A DNA stretch of 64,000 nucleotides from Isoetes taiwanensis (lineage: Eukaryota > Streptophyta > Lycopodiopsida > Isoetales > Isoetaceae): contig JAJEKV010000112.1 of the NCBI GenBank assembly GCA_021234155.1, forward strand, positions 1,269,032-1,333,031, read 5' to 3'. How positions within the stretch are numbered: position 1 is the first letter of the stretch; each line of letters opens with the position of its first letter. The translations under genes and the position numbers were made by a program. Shown piece by piece: positions 23,031 to 34,269 of this stretch. Below the pieces are notes generated by a model. It ran no database searches. It saw nothing but the letters and a program-made list of their open reading frames with translations, and had not been told where the DNA came from.

Positions 23031-24690
23031 TTTTTGTATTTAAAATATTATATGATATATAAATACAATTCGTCAAGACTTTAAATGTTTTGTTGATGTA
23101 TTTTGCCCCACAATTATACCAACAAACATAAACAATGCAAGAGAACAAATGGAACTAACCATATAGCCATTAATCACTTGTGGATGCAGCTAGAGGGCTA
23201 AGCGCAGGGGAACGGCTAACCGGTGGAGACCTTATAGAAGAGCAAACCCCGCCTGCACCACCCCTCGCAAGGAACCTATTTGAAGATAGGGAACCCATGA
23301 CCCCAGAGAGGAGATAGCCCAGATGAGGACGGATCCGAGCAGATAAAGGCATTACCGGCCGCGGGCAAGCAGGAGTGGGTTCGGGTGGGCAATGCTCGCT
23401 TGCCGCAAGCATCAGCGAGGGAGGGAAGGAAGGGACAAGAAGAGGAGCAAGAGAAGGAGATCCCCAAACCGAATCTTCCGACTCAAGTTCGCACTTACCG
23501 ACTCGAGGGAAGAGGAAGAGCAGTGCCTGAAACCAAACGAGGGAAGGCAGAGGAACACCCCCGTAGGGACGATTAAAGAGATACCGTGGCCTCCGACTAC
23601 CGTAAGAAGGTAGATTCCGCGACCGGCAAATGTATGGAAGGCCCGAACCGAACAGCTCTCGTGGGAGAACAGTCAGCTTGGAAGCAGAGGCATGGCTGGA
23701 CGAAATGAGCGAAAGTACGGAAATGCTTATGGCATGAAGGATAAGGACAAAGGCGAGTTGCAACAGCCAACTTGAAAGGAGCCGCCGGATTTGGTGGAAG
23801 GGGTATGCAAAGGCACACGGCTTAAGCAGGGATGCTTGTAAGTTCGTAAAGTTTGCTAAAGCCTTCTGCCATTACGCCCAAGGGAACATAAGTCCAAAGA
23901 TGATGCAAAGAAGCTTTTACGGCTGCAAAGAAGGCAACAAATCAGCCTGTAAATATACGAGGAATTCATGAGGCTAAGGTCGATGTGCCGGGTTGGGAGA
24001 GAAGCATGCGAGAAAGCTATATCGAGGGGTCAATGAGGAGATCCGCAAGCTTGTGAGAGCAATAAACCCTAGGACAAGATCGGCAGTAATCCAAGGCTAT
24101 AAGCTTGCAGGGGTCGACCTCGTAATAGCGGCACAAGCAGCAGCATTTCCGTGAGAAAGGCAAGGCGACAGAAGCTATAGCCCCGTGGCAGCACCCAGTC
24201 CAAATAGAACCCAATATGGTGGGAACCAGGGGAAGCAAAGCAGGAGAAGAAGCAGTGTCCTTCAAGGACAAGCAGAGAAGTCAAACTACTCCAAAGCAAA
24301 GGTAATCCTTTTTGCAAGCGATGCCCAAGGAAAAGAGGCAGGAGTGCATAGAAAAGCAAGTTGTGCTTCAGGTAAGCTTCCAAATGGGCCATAGGACAAA
24401 GAACCGCCCCTACGCCATGAGTGCAGCTCTAGCGGAGTTGGGAGATTGGGAAGCCCCGGCTCGGACGACGACGGCCGAAGAGGCCCGCGACTATATTCGT
24501 GGTGAGTGTCATATCTTTGCCGCAATAGATACGAGCAAAGCAGAGAGCCAAGATAAGGTAATTTCCACAAAGAGGGAAGGCTAAAGCTAAGTCCTTCATA
24601 GTCTTGATAGACTCAGAAGTAGCCATAACTTTGCATCCCCCGCATGGTTCGGGATGTTGAAGTTGAAGCCGCAAAGTCAAAACCAAGACC
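23030..24690 (+). pseudogene. Degraded gag/pol spacer, copy B
   Basis: An AT-rich patch (23030-23170) is followed by a lysine/glutamate-rich broken frame (23385-23613) and then a low-quality region leading to the protease. It parallels 4180-5770. No catalytic motif is readable before about 24780. Confidence 0.3.
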
Positions 24691-26440
24691 CGCTTGTTTT
24701 AGCAAGTGGTGCAATAAGGCGACGGGCAAGAGAATTAACTTCGACATCGACTCTGCTGTGGATTAATATCCGATGGGAGCAGAAGTAATGGGCATTGGAA
24801 AGTATGACTTGATCATAGGAATGGAGTACCTTGGCCAAAGCAGGGCCATTATCGATCGTGGAAAGCTTAAGGTGACCTTCCCAACGCCCGACGGCAAAGA
24901 TCATTGAGATAACAGTAAGGAAGTTGTTCCCATCATGCAAAGCATGTCTTCTAAACTACCGCTCAAGTGCATCAAGAGTGAGCAAGTGGCATACATCTTC
25001 AAGCTTGAGATTAGTGAGCCGGAATCGGCGGAAGCAAAGAAGACAACGCTACGCCAAGTTGCCGGGCAAGTATCTCAAATTAATCACGGAAGTTCCATGA
25101 TCTCTTTCCATGAGATCAAGCAGCCCTCCCTCCTTAGGGGAGTCGAAAGTGCAGATAGCACTCGAACCAGGAACAAAGCCAACAAGCAAGGCTCCATATA
25201 GAATGACAAACACAGAGTTGTCTGAGCTGAAGAAGCAGCTAGGAGCTGCCGACCTAGGTTTCATTAGACCTAGTGTCTCGCCGCTTGGAGCCATTCTTTT
25301 GTCAAGAAGAAGGATGGATCTTTGAGGATGTGCATAGACTATAGACAGCTTGAATAAGCACACCATTAAGAACAAGTATGCGCCCCAAGATCGACGACTT
25401 TTGATGGATCAGCTCCAAGGTGCAAAGATCTTCCCAAAATCGACTTAAGGTCGCTATCATCAGATCAGATAAAGGAAGAAGACATCCATAAGACCGCCTT
25501 CGAACGCTGTATGGGCATTATGAGTTCACAAAGAATGCCTTCGGCTTATCAAATGTTTCCCCGCAACGCTCATGAGGCTCATGAACGATATCTTCGTGGA
25601 GTTCCCCGACACCTTTGTGATTGTTTTCTTTGACGACATTTTGGTGTATAGCAGATCCCTTGAAGAGCACGCATAACACTTTGAGAAGAGTGCTAGGAAA
25701 GTTGAAGAGGCACCAGTTGAACCAAGTTGTCGGCGCCACTTCCGCAAATGTAAAAGGTGGAGTATCTAGGTCATGTGATCTCAGCAAGTAAGGCATCTCA
25801 ACAGCACTCGCCAAGATTGAAGCCGCCATTCGCTGGGGCCGCACCAAGAATGTGCATGAAGTCGAAGTTTCTCTTAAAGTTGTGGTACTACACAGAAGTT
25901 CGTGAAGGAACTTTTGCTAAGATAGCAGCCCCAAGTAATTGTATCTGACGAGGGGCGTAGAAGGTGAAAGATTGGGTAGAGCATTGGCACAAGAAAGCCC
26001 AAAAGGGGTTTGAATTGTTGAAGGAAGCTTTAACAACAATTTCAGCCTTAACCTCCTCGCCGACCCGAGAAAGATAAGCTTGTAGCAAATCAGATGCGCA
26101 GTAAGATAGCTACAGTGTGCAAAGGCTTATGCAAGAAGAGCTGCGGTGGTAGCATATGATTCCGTGAAGATGAACGACGCCGAGACACGCCACCCAACGC
26201 ACGATCAGGAGTTGCTCGGCGGTTGTCGGGCATTAAGAATATGGAGGCATTATCTCTTGGGAAGGAAATTCCAATTGATACCACCATCGAGCCTCCAATA
26301 TGTATTCACTAACCACACCTTAATCTGAGGCAGCGGAGATGGATGGAGTTCCTCAAAGAATATGACTTTGATATAGTCTACAAGCCTGGAAGCTCAATGT
26401 GGTAGCAGAAATTGCAACCTTTAGTTTCTCTGTAGATTCG
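24690..26440 (+). mobile_element. Ty3/gypsy pol remnant (PR end, RT, RNase H), copy B
   Basis: Blocks in order across shifting frames are as follows. The C-terminal end of retropepsin lies near 24790-24890 (YDLIIGMEYL). An RT lead-in is near 25150-25290 (KAPYRMTNTELSELKKQL, then GFIRPSVSP). The RT core is near 25390-25660 ([23 protein letters not shown] with the FxDD catalytic pair). An RT thumb/connection is near 25755-25860 (VEYLGHVIS), and RNase H is near 26140-26330 (HPTHDQELL, RALRIWRHYLLGRKFQL, LQYVFTNHTL). The family is a standard plant Ty3/gypsy. Homopolymer losses and stops break it repeatedly. The integrase is missing. Confidence 0.8.
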
Positions 26441-27560
26441 AGCCGCTTTCAGGATGGTCGGCTCAGTCGAGGAGCCCCTCAAGGACTTGTATTTGGCTGA
26501 ATTAGATAGTCTAAAACCCTATTTTAGTCATTGTACATAAGAGGGTTTAGCCTATTAGATTGGCCATAGCAGCCCTCTAGATCCCTAGATATGCATTCTA
26601 ACTAAAGAACCTAACTCTATGTGTGGCAGATTAGATCTTGTTCTTCACTTGCGTGATGTATATGGATGATGTAATCTCTATGAACTCCTTTGTATTGGGA
26701 AGGGGGTAGAGACCTAAAGCTTGTAGTCGATGCTCCTAGAGTAGCCTCTCTAGCACAATCAGATGCCCGCGGCACAAGAGCCACACCTGTTGTGGGTGAA
26801 GGGGCCGACCGGGCTTATAAGGAGGTTCATGTTCGACCTTGAAACCACCCCATGGTGTGTTAGTACTGCCGGGGGTCACCGTGACTAGGTCTAATGGCTT
26901 GCCACCGCGGTGGGCAAGGCATGGGCTCGACAATTGTGAGGTGGTGAATATGACCTTCCATTGAGTTCAAGTCGGATACGGCAAAGGGCCCTCTCTAGTC
27001 ACCTTCGCCGTAGATCTCACGGAGGGAGAGATCCCTACCCGCCCCATCGAAACGGGGAGATGTAACCCAGGATATAGCCCCCCGCTATGCATCCCACTGG
27101 CTACAAAGTCCCAACACTTTTCAAATTACTCGCAAAGTGTGCAATGTGGAGGGGCGGATGGAGGGACAACCCTAGGCCATGTTCTTATACCACCAAATCC
27201 ATTGCCATGAATTGCCCGCAATGAACTCGAGACCCAAGCTTGTCACCCATCCCCGTCCGGAAGCCTTGGGTAGGATTCCCTATGTGATGTGGCCGATCTT
27301 CGCCTATGCAGATATGTGGAGGACCATCCTTCCCGATGGTCATATGATGTTGATGTATGTGCTAACGACACGTATGTTTACGCTTCTAGGTAGGCCCCCG
27401 AGGGAGATCTGGTGCAATGACCCTTCCACTCTTCCCACCGAACCCGCTACTTGCCAGTGCAAAGTCAGCGTGGAGGGGCCCCCAGTATTGGCACTCGAGC
27501 TGGTATGGGGATGAACTTCCTCGGTTGTATACTCTGCGAGTGCACCAGATAATGAGTAGG
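26440..27560 (+). mobile_element. Gypsy 3' non-coding/LTR-like end, copy B
   Basis: It starts directly after RNase H and shows no integrase HHCC or DDE motif in any frame. It ends with a stretch shared with bases 1-150 and 8555-8640. It is probably the 3' end of the defective element. LTR termini could not be set. Confidence 0.4.
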
Positions 27561-27564
27561 GGAC

Positions 27565-27905
27565 GCCACGCATTAGGATGGAGGACCGATTAGGATGGAC
27601 AATATTGACCATAGGCTTTTTTTTTTTTTTGCATTTACCATAGGCTATTTTCTTTTTGAAGAACCGCTGGAAATTGATAATGGTTGTAAATATTTAATGG
27701 TTTGTAAATTTTAATGGTGTTTCTTCAATCAAAGGCCCGCTTGTTTCTTCAATTGAATCAAAGATAATGTTTCGAATACAAAAATCTAACCATTCATTGA
27801 AACAAAGTACTATGCGCAGAGATTTGTGGCCGCGAACGATCACAAAGCAGAAAGGTGTCTGTGTTGTATTAGTTTATATTTGTCTTCCAAGTAGAGTGCA
27901 CGATA
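27565..27905. other. AT-rich leader of the unrecognised gene, copy B
   Basis: It contains a 14-base T run at 27617-27630 flanked by a short duplicated 'accataggct' phrase, then AT-rich sequence up to an ATG at 27906. It may include a promoter. No gene is seen. Confidence 0.35.
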
Positions 27906-30012
27906 ATGGCAGAGGTAGACAACGACGACTCAATGAGTCAGATTTCAGATGAAAATGATAGTGAGTATGACCTTTATGACACCGGTGATGACACAATGTC
28001 GAGGAGGAAACCGATGATGCGACGATGGGTGGAACCCGCTGGCCCGGCCCACTTCACAAGTTACTTCCCACCCAAGATCCCCAAGAACTTGTACATGAAC
28101 CGACGGTCGCTACCCGGACTCCAAGATAATGGCTTCGTGTTGCTCCTCGTGGTGGTGGTTACGCATTCAAGGAGTCCGTATGGGTTGATGAGGTTGTGCC
28201 CTCGCTAACACTCCATGTTCCCCATCCATCCGGCAGGCCGCCATCCCCTCGGGCCATCCCCGGGCCCCCAGAAGCGGGAGGGCACCCATCGAGAACCATG
28301 TTCGGGCTGATGCAACCGATGGGCCGTATATTGTGAGGAGCTTGCGCTGACGCATGACTCCTGAATCCAGTTGGTTGTATCGGCGCTGCACCAGCCTCAC
28401 AAGTTAGTCCCTTTACGCGCCGAAGTTTTGGAGGCAGCTTGTTGTTATGGGCCACCCGAATGGAAGCATCCATCGCCCCCACCGCCACGCTTCAAAAGAT
28501 TTCGTGAGGGATTGGGAATCGGCCTACGCCGCTTATGGCCCCGCAGAATATATAATGGCGCATGGAAGTGTGCACGCAAAAGTGGCCGCACCATGAAGGA
28601 CAATGACTTCAACCATCGTGAAGAGACCACCATGGACCGCCTCGAGGAAAGGGTGATTGAGCTTCAAACTACTTATCGTCCGTCCGCTTGGTCCATGGGC
28701 ATCAACGCCAAGCGGGCTGCAAATCGGTGAGGTTGTGGATGACTATGCCCCGCCAATCGATGGAGACAACCACGCAGAGGGGACCCGGGATAGGCAAATC
28801 GACGGTTGCACCGGCAGAGGATGCTTGTTTCGCTTAAGACAAAGGAAAGTAGATGGAAATAGTGTCGCATCCAAATGGTGCATCTAATATATCGTCTTCT
28901 TTAACACACCGCCATGACCCTTTCACAAATGCGAGGGATTGGTCCATGCATGTGCATCCTGAACTGCTTCGCCGCCGCGACAAGAGCTTAGAAGTATTGA
29001 ATGACCCGTACGCGTATGGGACTTCGCAGAAGAGCACGGGGACCGCAAATACGTATGACAAGAAGCCCAATTGAGCGAAGCCATATACCGCTTCACGATG
29101 GCGCATGAGGATGTGTGGCAACCGCATAACGCATGCAGAATACTCGCGAAGATCCCTTTGAAAATTTTTTTCCATGGAGCAGTTGATGTTGTCGCAGCAC
29201 CCCATACCGCGGATGTCGGCCCATACTTTTTGTTTCAATGATGCCGCCCATACTTTTGTTTCAATGATGTTGTCCATACTTTTGTTTCAATAACAAAGAC
29301 AACCAAAATATTTTGTCATTCAATCTCACCACATTGCACCTCGTGAGGCGCGCAGTCCGGGTACGGACCGGAAAGCCTTGAGAGCCGGATAGACGATTGA
29401 AAGCTCCTGAAGGTGATTTTCCACCAGCCCCGAATCCTAATGCCGCACCCTGGACCGCCATGGATCCTAGTCATCCAAGATGACAAGATGTTGGAGGCTG
29501 CCGTGAAGGTGGAGCGGCGGTGGTGGTTGGGCCATGGATTCAACCTTTGTACAAATCAGGAAGCTTCAACATGCGGAGCCATTGTACCCGATTGCCGCGT
29601 GGGGTTCCTGTTTTACATGTCGCGGCAGAGAGGCCGAATGGCGGGCACCAAATACATGCCCCTCAAGATAGCACTACGCCTTGTGTTTGAACGAATGGGC
29701 ACAATCGCCTAGGTCAATCACCATTGGCATGGACGAGTGTGAGAGACAGCTATCACCGAGGTTGTGTCAAGACCCACATTGTTGGGAAGACTGCGGAGCG
29801 TGTATGATGAGCGCGGCATTGATTGTATCACTAGATGGAAAATCCACACTCATGGTTTTGCAAACAAAGTTGCAGGCAATGTTCTTGCATGTTGGTTCCA
29901 TGAAACGGCCCGGGTAAAAAAAAATATCTACTGCAAGGCCCGGCATGATGATACCATAACCCCAGATCCCTCCTCAAGAGTAGAAGAAAATGACAGCATG
30001 TTTCAACCATGA
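27906..30012 (+). pseudogene. Unrecognised gene with acidic N-terminus, copy B
   Basis: The open start at 27906 encodes a very acidic N-terminus (about residues 1-30, Asp/Glu/Ser-rich), then RRKPMMRRW and PPKIPKNLYM. Reading breaks near 28140. Later blocks in other frames are LEERVIELQTTYRPSAWSMG (28640-28710), DWSMHVHPELLRRRDKS (28940-28990), DPYAYGT (29005-29025), RRWWLGHGFNL (29515-29545) and GFLFYMSRQRGRMAGTKYM (29605-29660). The last block is RPTLLGRLRSVYDERGID (29765-29820), with an open frame to 30012. All blocks are collinear with copy A. No domain was recognised. The acidic head followed by basic, aromatic-rich segments might suit a nucleic-acid-binding structural protein. That is a guess. 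Confidence 0.5.
29221..29292. repeat. Short tandem repeat, copy B
   Basis: Three units of about 26-27 bases share the core CATACTTTTGTTTCAATGA. It lies inside the unrecognised gene region and is present in copy A too. Confidence 0.65.
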
Positions 30013-30049
30013 CCAAGCCTGATAGTGTTTTAGCCAAAGGCTAAGTTGC

Positions 30050-30630
30050 GCACTGCTCAGGGGATGGAATCTTTAGAAGGTCAAACGAACTCGTGAGGTT
30101 TCACCCAGAATTGAAATTCATAAAGAAGAGCCCAACCTAATGATCAGGGTAACGAAGTCACAAACCGACCCAATCAAGGATTGATACCGACACTACTGAT
30201 CGGTTCTGGAATTCCTAGCAATAGGGACCAATTCCATTGCAGTAGCTTGCCCAGGCCGGTTCATAGAAACAAAGGTAGTTGCAGCAGTCGAGACCTGAAA
30301 TTGCAGGGCTGAGCGCTGGCTCTTTTATACAGGAAATATGTAACAACACCGGATTGTAGAAACAGAATGTAGTTCATTGCAAGGCATAAAGAGGGGCCAA
30401 CTTGGCCTAAACATGCATCAGAAAATGAGTAATATAAGAACCTCCAGACCGAATTGGGTTGGGTTGACTAGCCGGCTTCGGATTCAGGTATAATCCATGG
30501 ATGGTGGCTCCCCCGATATTGGGTGCTCACCAATTTTTCCATGGTTTAAATCAATTGTTTGACTTCTTTATATTTGTAGGATGACCCATTAATATGCGGT
30601 GCCTTTTTTGGCTCCCGAAATCAGGGTATC
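30050..30630. other. Intergenic stretch, copy B
   Basis: It matches 11020-11600 in copy A. No open frame longer than about 60 codons and no recognisable motif were seen. Confidence 0.35.
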
Positions 30631-30638
30631 GCGCGGCC

Positions 30639-30739
30639 GAAATTCGCTTAAGCGAATTTGTGAAATTTGTTTAAGCGAATTTCAAAAAAGAATATTCTTT
30701 AAAGATCCAACTTTTTTGAAATTCGCTTAAGCGAATTTC
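30639..30739. repeat. Cluster of three 22-base palindromes
   Basis: Units lie at 30639-30660, 30662-30683 and 30718-30739. The shared core is AATTCGCTTAAGCGAATT. The third is a perfect 22-base palindrome, the first has one end mismatch, and the middle one is imperfect. The spacer between the second and third contains 'gaatattctttaaag'. In copy A the cluster is eroded (11620-11710). Confidence 0.8.
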
Positions 30740-31475
30740 AGATTTCGATGCCGGAAAATGCTGTCAAATTGTGGAACTGGCTGAATCCCGTCCGGGAATT
30801 TTACCAAAAACTAATTTACCAAAAACTTTCAATTGGGTGGCAGAGTTTCCAGCCCAAGCATAGGGCAGCTCTTGATTCTGGCCATTTTTTATAGAAGAAT
30901 GTGAAGTACAAGTCATGCAAAATCCCTCAACATAAACATCATCGGGTTAAAACAACATACAAACCTTTGGCATCCGCAAAGAAAAACAAGGAACTCAAGT
31001 CTTTCTCCACTAGAGCTTCTAAATCCATCTTCTTTAGACTCTTTCCAAGAGAATAAGCATCTATTGCCTCCCGGCCACCGAACAGATTTTACAAATGTGA
31101 TTGACCGAAGAAAATCCTTTGTATCCCGAAGTAGTTTTCCACCAAGAACTAACAGATGCAATGCGGAGATGCCGAGGTGGGAAGGTCTTGCATTAATACC
31201 GAAAAATGAAAGAAGCAGTAAATCGAAGGGCAATGGAGAAGAATTTATACTCCATATTTCCAAAAAGAACACCGGATTGAAAAATTTACGACACACGGGA
31301 GCGTAGATCGAGGAAAGAAGAGAATGGGCTATGGCAATTTACAAGGATTTCGAAGCAAATAATTTTCCAAATTTTTAAAGAATTTCGCGATGTCCACCAC
31401 GTCGCGTCCCGCAAGTGCCCGCGACACCTCGGGCGGGGCCCGTATGCCCGCGAAGCCGGGAACTATTTCCGGCCT

Positions 31476-31523
31476 GAAAATCGCTTATGCGATTTTCAAT
31501 TTGAAATTCGCTTCAGCAAATTT
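31476..31523. repeat. Two further related palindromes
   Basis: 31476-31497 has arms GAAAATCGC and GCGATTTTC around TTAT. 31503-31523 is a degraded AAATTCGCTTCAGCAAATTT. Both share the CGCTT..GCGA core of the cluster at 30639, about 750 bases away. Confidence 0.6.
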
Positions 31524-31559
31524 GCCCGCGCAATACCCCGATTTCGGGTGCCAAAAAAG

Positions 31560-32190
31560 ACCTCGATTAATATGACCATGTCTCATTTGAACCTTGCAAC
31601 TGCGTTATTGCCCACACATCCAGCTATGTCCCTAGCCTAGCCCACCGCTTCGAATTATTATACTACATCAACTAGAAGCATGCAAGCAAACAAGGTTATT
31701 AAGTGCCCTATTAATTCTCGTTTCCCAACCTAAGAAACAACACCACGCTATCTACGAGGGCATAAATAGGTGGTTGTGCTCAGTTGTATTATTTTATCCA
31801 CTGGGGTTGTTCACCCCTTATTCCTTAATCTACACCGTACGTAAAGTTCCTCGTTTGTGGGGTATGCAAGTATAAAATTTGCTATATTGTATAACACGAT
31901 TCGCAAAATACTATAAGATTTCAAGCGGAATACTATATGTTGTTGATTTTGTACGTGCAAAATACAATTATGAAGGCTCTCGCTGCCCTACGTCACCCCC
32001 CGTGCAAATATGCACCCAAACCAAAGGGGGTTTAAGGGGAATTTTAATTTAAATATGTTGGACCCAATGGTTGTGTTAATTAATGCCAATGGTAGTTATG
32101 TGTTGGTTGTTAATGTCAATGGTTGTTATGTGTTGGGGGATTTAATTTTTATATATTGGATGTTAATGGTTTGTGTTGCAAAAAAATTTT
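31560..32190. other. AT-rich intergenic stretch, copy B
   Basis: It includes a two-unit tandem phrase near 32078-32138 (core 'tgtcaatggttgttatgtgt'). No gene is seen. Confidence 0.35.
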
Positions 32191-32193
32191 TTT

Positions 32194-32232
32194 GGCCCCT
32201 TCGGGGCCTTAGGGATGTCCCCCCCTTCGGGG
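32194..32232. repeat. Two TTCG-loop hairpins
   Basis: GGCCCCTTCGGGGCC (32194-32208) and CCCCTTCGGGG (about 32222-32232) are adjacent short hairpins of the cTTCGg type, which is unusually stable in RNA. In copy A (near 12735-12775) both hairpins have been lost. Confidence 0.7.
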
Positions 32233-32802
32233 TGTGACAAAAATTTTAGAATTCAAACCAAAAAAAAACTAGAATTCATTTGAGGCTTTCATCATCTGTA
32301 GCTTTTGAATTTCATCACAATAAAACAAATAGAACATAAATAAAAGTTACCATAAAGATAGAGCGGATTGATCCCATTATTCTGAAAGTCATAAAGTTTG
32401 CAACACCCATACACACACATTTTTCAACTGGAATTTAACAGCAGCCTTTGGCCTCCATGGATTCTTGTGGTGAGAAACCAAAGTGGAAAACTTTTCTGCT
32501 TGTTAGCACAAGGATCTAGAAGCCTTGGAATTTGCTTAATAACTGGAGTGGAGGAGGGACGCATGCCAGACAGGTATAGCAACCGTAGGAAGCAGAGCCA
32601 TTGGTTGATGCCATTAATTTTTCATGAAAGGGAAAAGAAAATGGTCTTTTTGAACCATTGATTTGTGCGAGAGTTTTTGGAAAAACTTGGATATGGGATA
32701 TTCCATGGAATCTGCCATAATATGAGGGTCAAGAATTAAGAATAGAAACAATCAGGGGGATTTTTATTAGAGGGTTTTTTTCATGATGGCAAAGAGGGTT
32801 AA

Positions 32803-34263
32803 ATTCCACTTAAGTACTCACCTCCAAAGCGACCTCGAGGAAAGCAACAAGTTGCATCTGAATCTAAAAAGCCTGAGAGCTTGCAAGCATTGATAGCAGT
32901 GGGAGAAGACATGCAATCAGATAAGAATAACGTTGCTAAAAATGATGACCCAAATATCAAATCTACGGTTGATATGTCAGCAATTGATCGGGAGTTTGAG
33001 GAGGTGTTTGCAAATGAAATGGTCGCAGACATCTTAAATAGATGTCGAATCAAGAGAAAAACAGATGCACCAAGAATACCTTTATGCAGAATATTACGTA
33101 ATGAGGCTGTCACGGTGGTCTCAAAATGTGACTTGAAGATGCGAGAGGTGTTTAGAAATGACGGTTATCTTCCTGAAAAAGGCCAGTTTGTATTATCTAT
33201 GAAAACAAGCAAGGGAAATGATGTGCTTGTTAGCGATGTGATAAAAGGAAAGTGGGATGATTATTGGAAAGAGATCAATGAGGAGTTTGAAAATGAAATC
33301 AAAGATTCTGAAGATTGGAAAGAATTGTCTGGAAGAATGTTTCTATGTTGGGATGGAAACCACAGAACTGCTGCATGGATGGAAGAAATACGCTCAAATC
33401 ATGAATTCCAGTTTGATAAGAAACGACACATCAGCTATGATTTAGTTATCATTGACTTTCCCACACATGACTTGCAAAGCAACGATGAGGTTCCAGAGTG
33501 GAACAAATGCACCCACAGTTTGGTGCAAGCTGCATTCTCCTTTGGAACCTTATGTTTAGATGATGATGGTTGGATAGTATCTATTTGTTCACCAGAACAA
33601 TAGAAGACAATAGAAAAAGAGGCAAGGCTGAAATGCCTAGAAACTACAAGATTTTATTTTCTGCACCAAGATGGAGCTTTTGGCTACACAAAAGATAGAA
33701 TGGGGATGGTTGCAAATAATGTGCTTATTGTTAACTTATGGTCAAGAAAGGGAACAAAACCATCTCTTCAAACAAGTGGCATTTCTGAAAGTAAGTTTGG
33801 CTATATTTTCATTTAATGTAATGAATGTTAAAATTATATGGTAACAATCTTATGAATCTTTTATGATGCGGTCTTTTCAGGTGATAGTTTCTCATGTGCC
33901 GAGCTTCACTGAAAACATTTCTTTACACCTGGAAGTAGACTTGCTGCGAGTCAATCATCACCAGGTAGAAAGCTCATTGAGAAATCAATTGACTTCATGA
34001 AATTCATCATTGAGAACATGAGTTCCAAAGAAGGTTTGATATTAGATTTATTTAGTGGAACATGTTCTACATTAGTTGCATCTGCTATTTTGTCTCGTCA
34101 TTGCTATGGGATTGACAATGATAAGGCACTTGTTGAGCATGTGAGATTTACACGTTTATCAAAACTTCAAAAAGTGCCGCCTACCTCTACTGAGAAGCAC
34201 AATATATCTTTCGAGGAAGAATCTGAGGATGAAATACCTCAAGAAGATGACGAACCTGCTTAG
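32803..34263 (+). pseudogene. ParB-like / beta-class DNA methyltransferase gene with two stops
   Basis: The reading frame runs 32803-33790, a GT-AG intron follows (33791-33880, GTAAGT donor, TTTTCAG acceptor, phase 1), then 33881-34263, about 457 codons. Segment 1 (33070-33400) contains a YLPEKG..VLS region and CWDGNHRTAAW, resembling the DGNHR signature of ParB/sulfiredoxin folds. Segment 2 contains YDLVIIDFP (33440-33467, motif IV position). Then come the motif X-like EKSIDFMKFI and motif I-like LDLFSGTCSTLVASA with YGIDND (34035-34125). Motif IV before motif I is the beta-class order of N4-cytosine/N6-adenine methyltransferases. Two in-frame stops, TAG 33601 and TGA 33910, break it. Catalytic DPPY reads DFPT. 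The 5' end is uncertain, because no ATG follows the stop at 32800, so an upstream exon is likely. Confidence 0.7.
33791..33880 (+). other. Intron of the ParB-like/methyltransferase gene
   Basis: The donor is AAA|GTAAGT and the acceptor CTTTTCAG|GT. Removing these 90 bases keeps the protein frame in phase across the junction. This shows the gene was processed as a nuclear eukaryotic gene. Confidence 0.75.
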
Positions 34264-34269
34264 TAAGTG

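Noticed and set aside
23170-23763. A 197-codon antisense open frame and its partner at 4416-4961
   Set aside because: Present in both copies only because the GC-rich sense sequence is shared. The sense strand has the charged gag-like composition, and the antisense has no family resemblance.
30639-30739. CRISPR-like array
   Set aside because: Three palindromes with unequal spacing and no leader. Plant nuclear context makes this irrelevant.
33601-33912. Stops that could be removed by U-to-C RNA editing, as in fern organelles
   Set aside because: The gene has a spliceosomal intron and nuclear neighbours. U-to-C editing is an organelle process, so mutation is the simpler reading.
32803-34263. 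Methyltransferase as part of a DIRS retroelement
   Set aside because: DIRS elements carry a Dam-like domain with RT and a tyrosine recombinase. None of these is nearby, and the motif order here differs.
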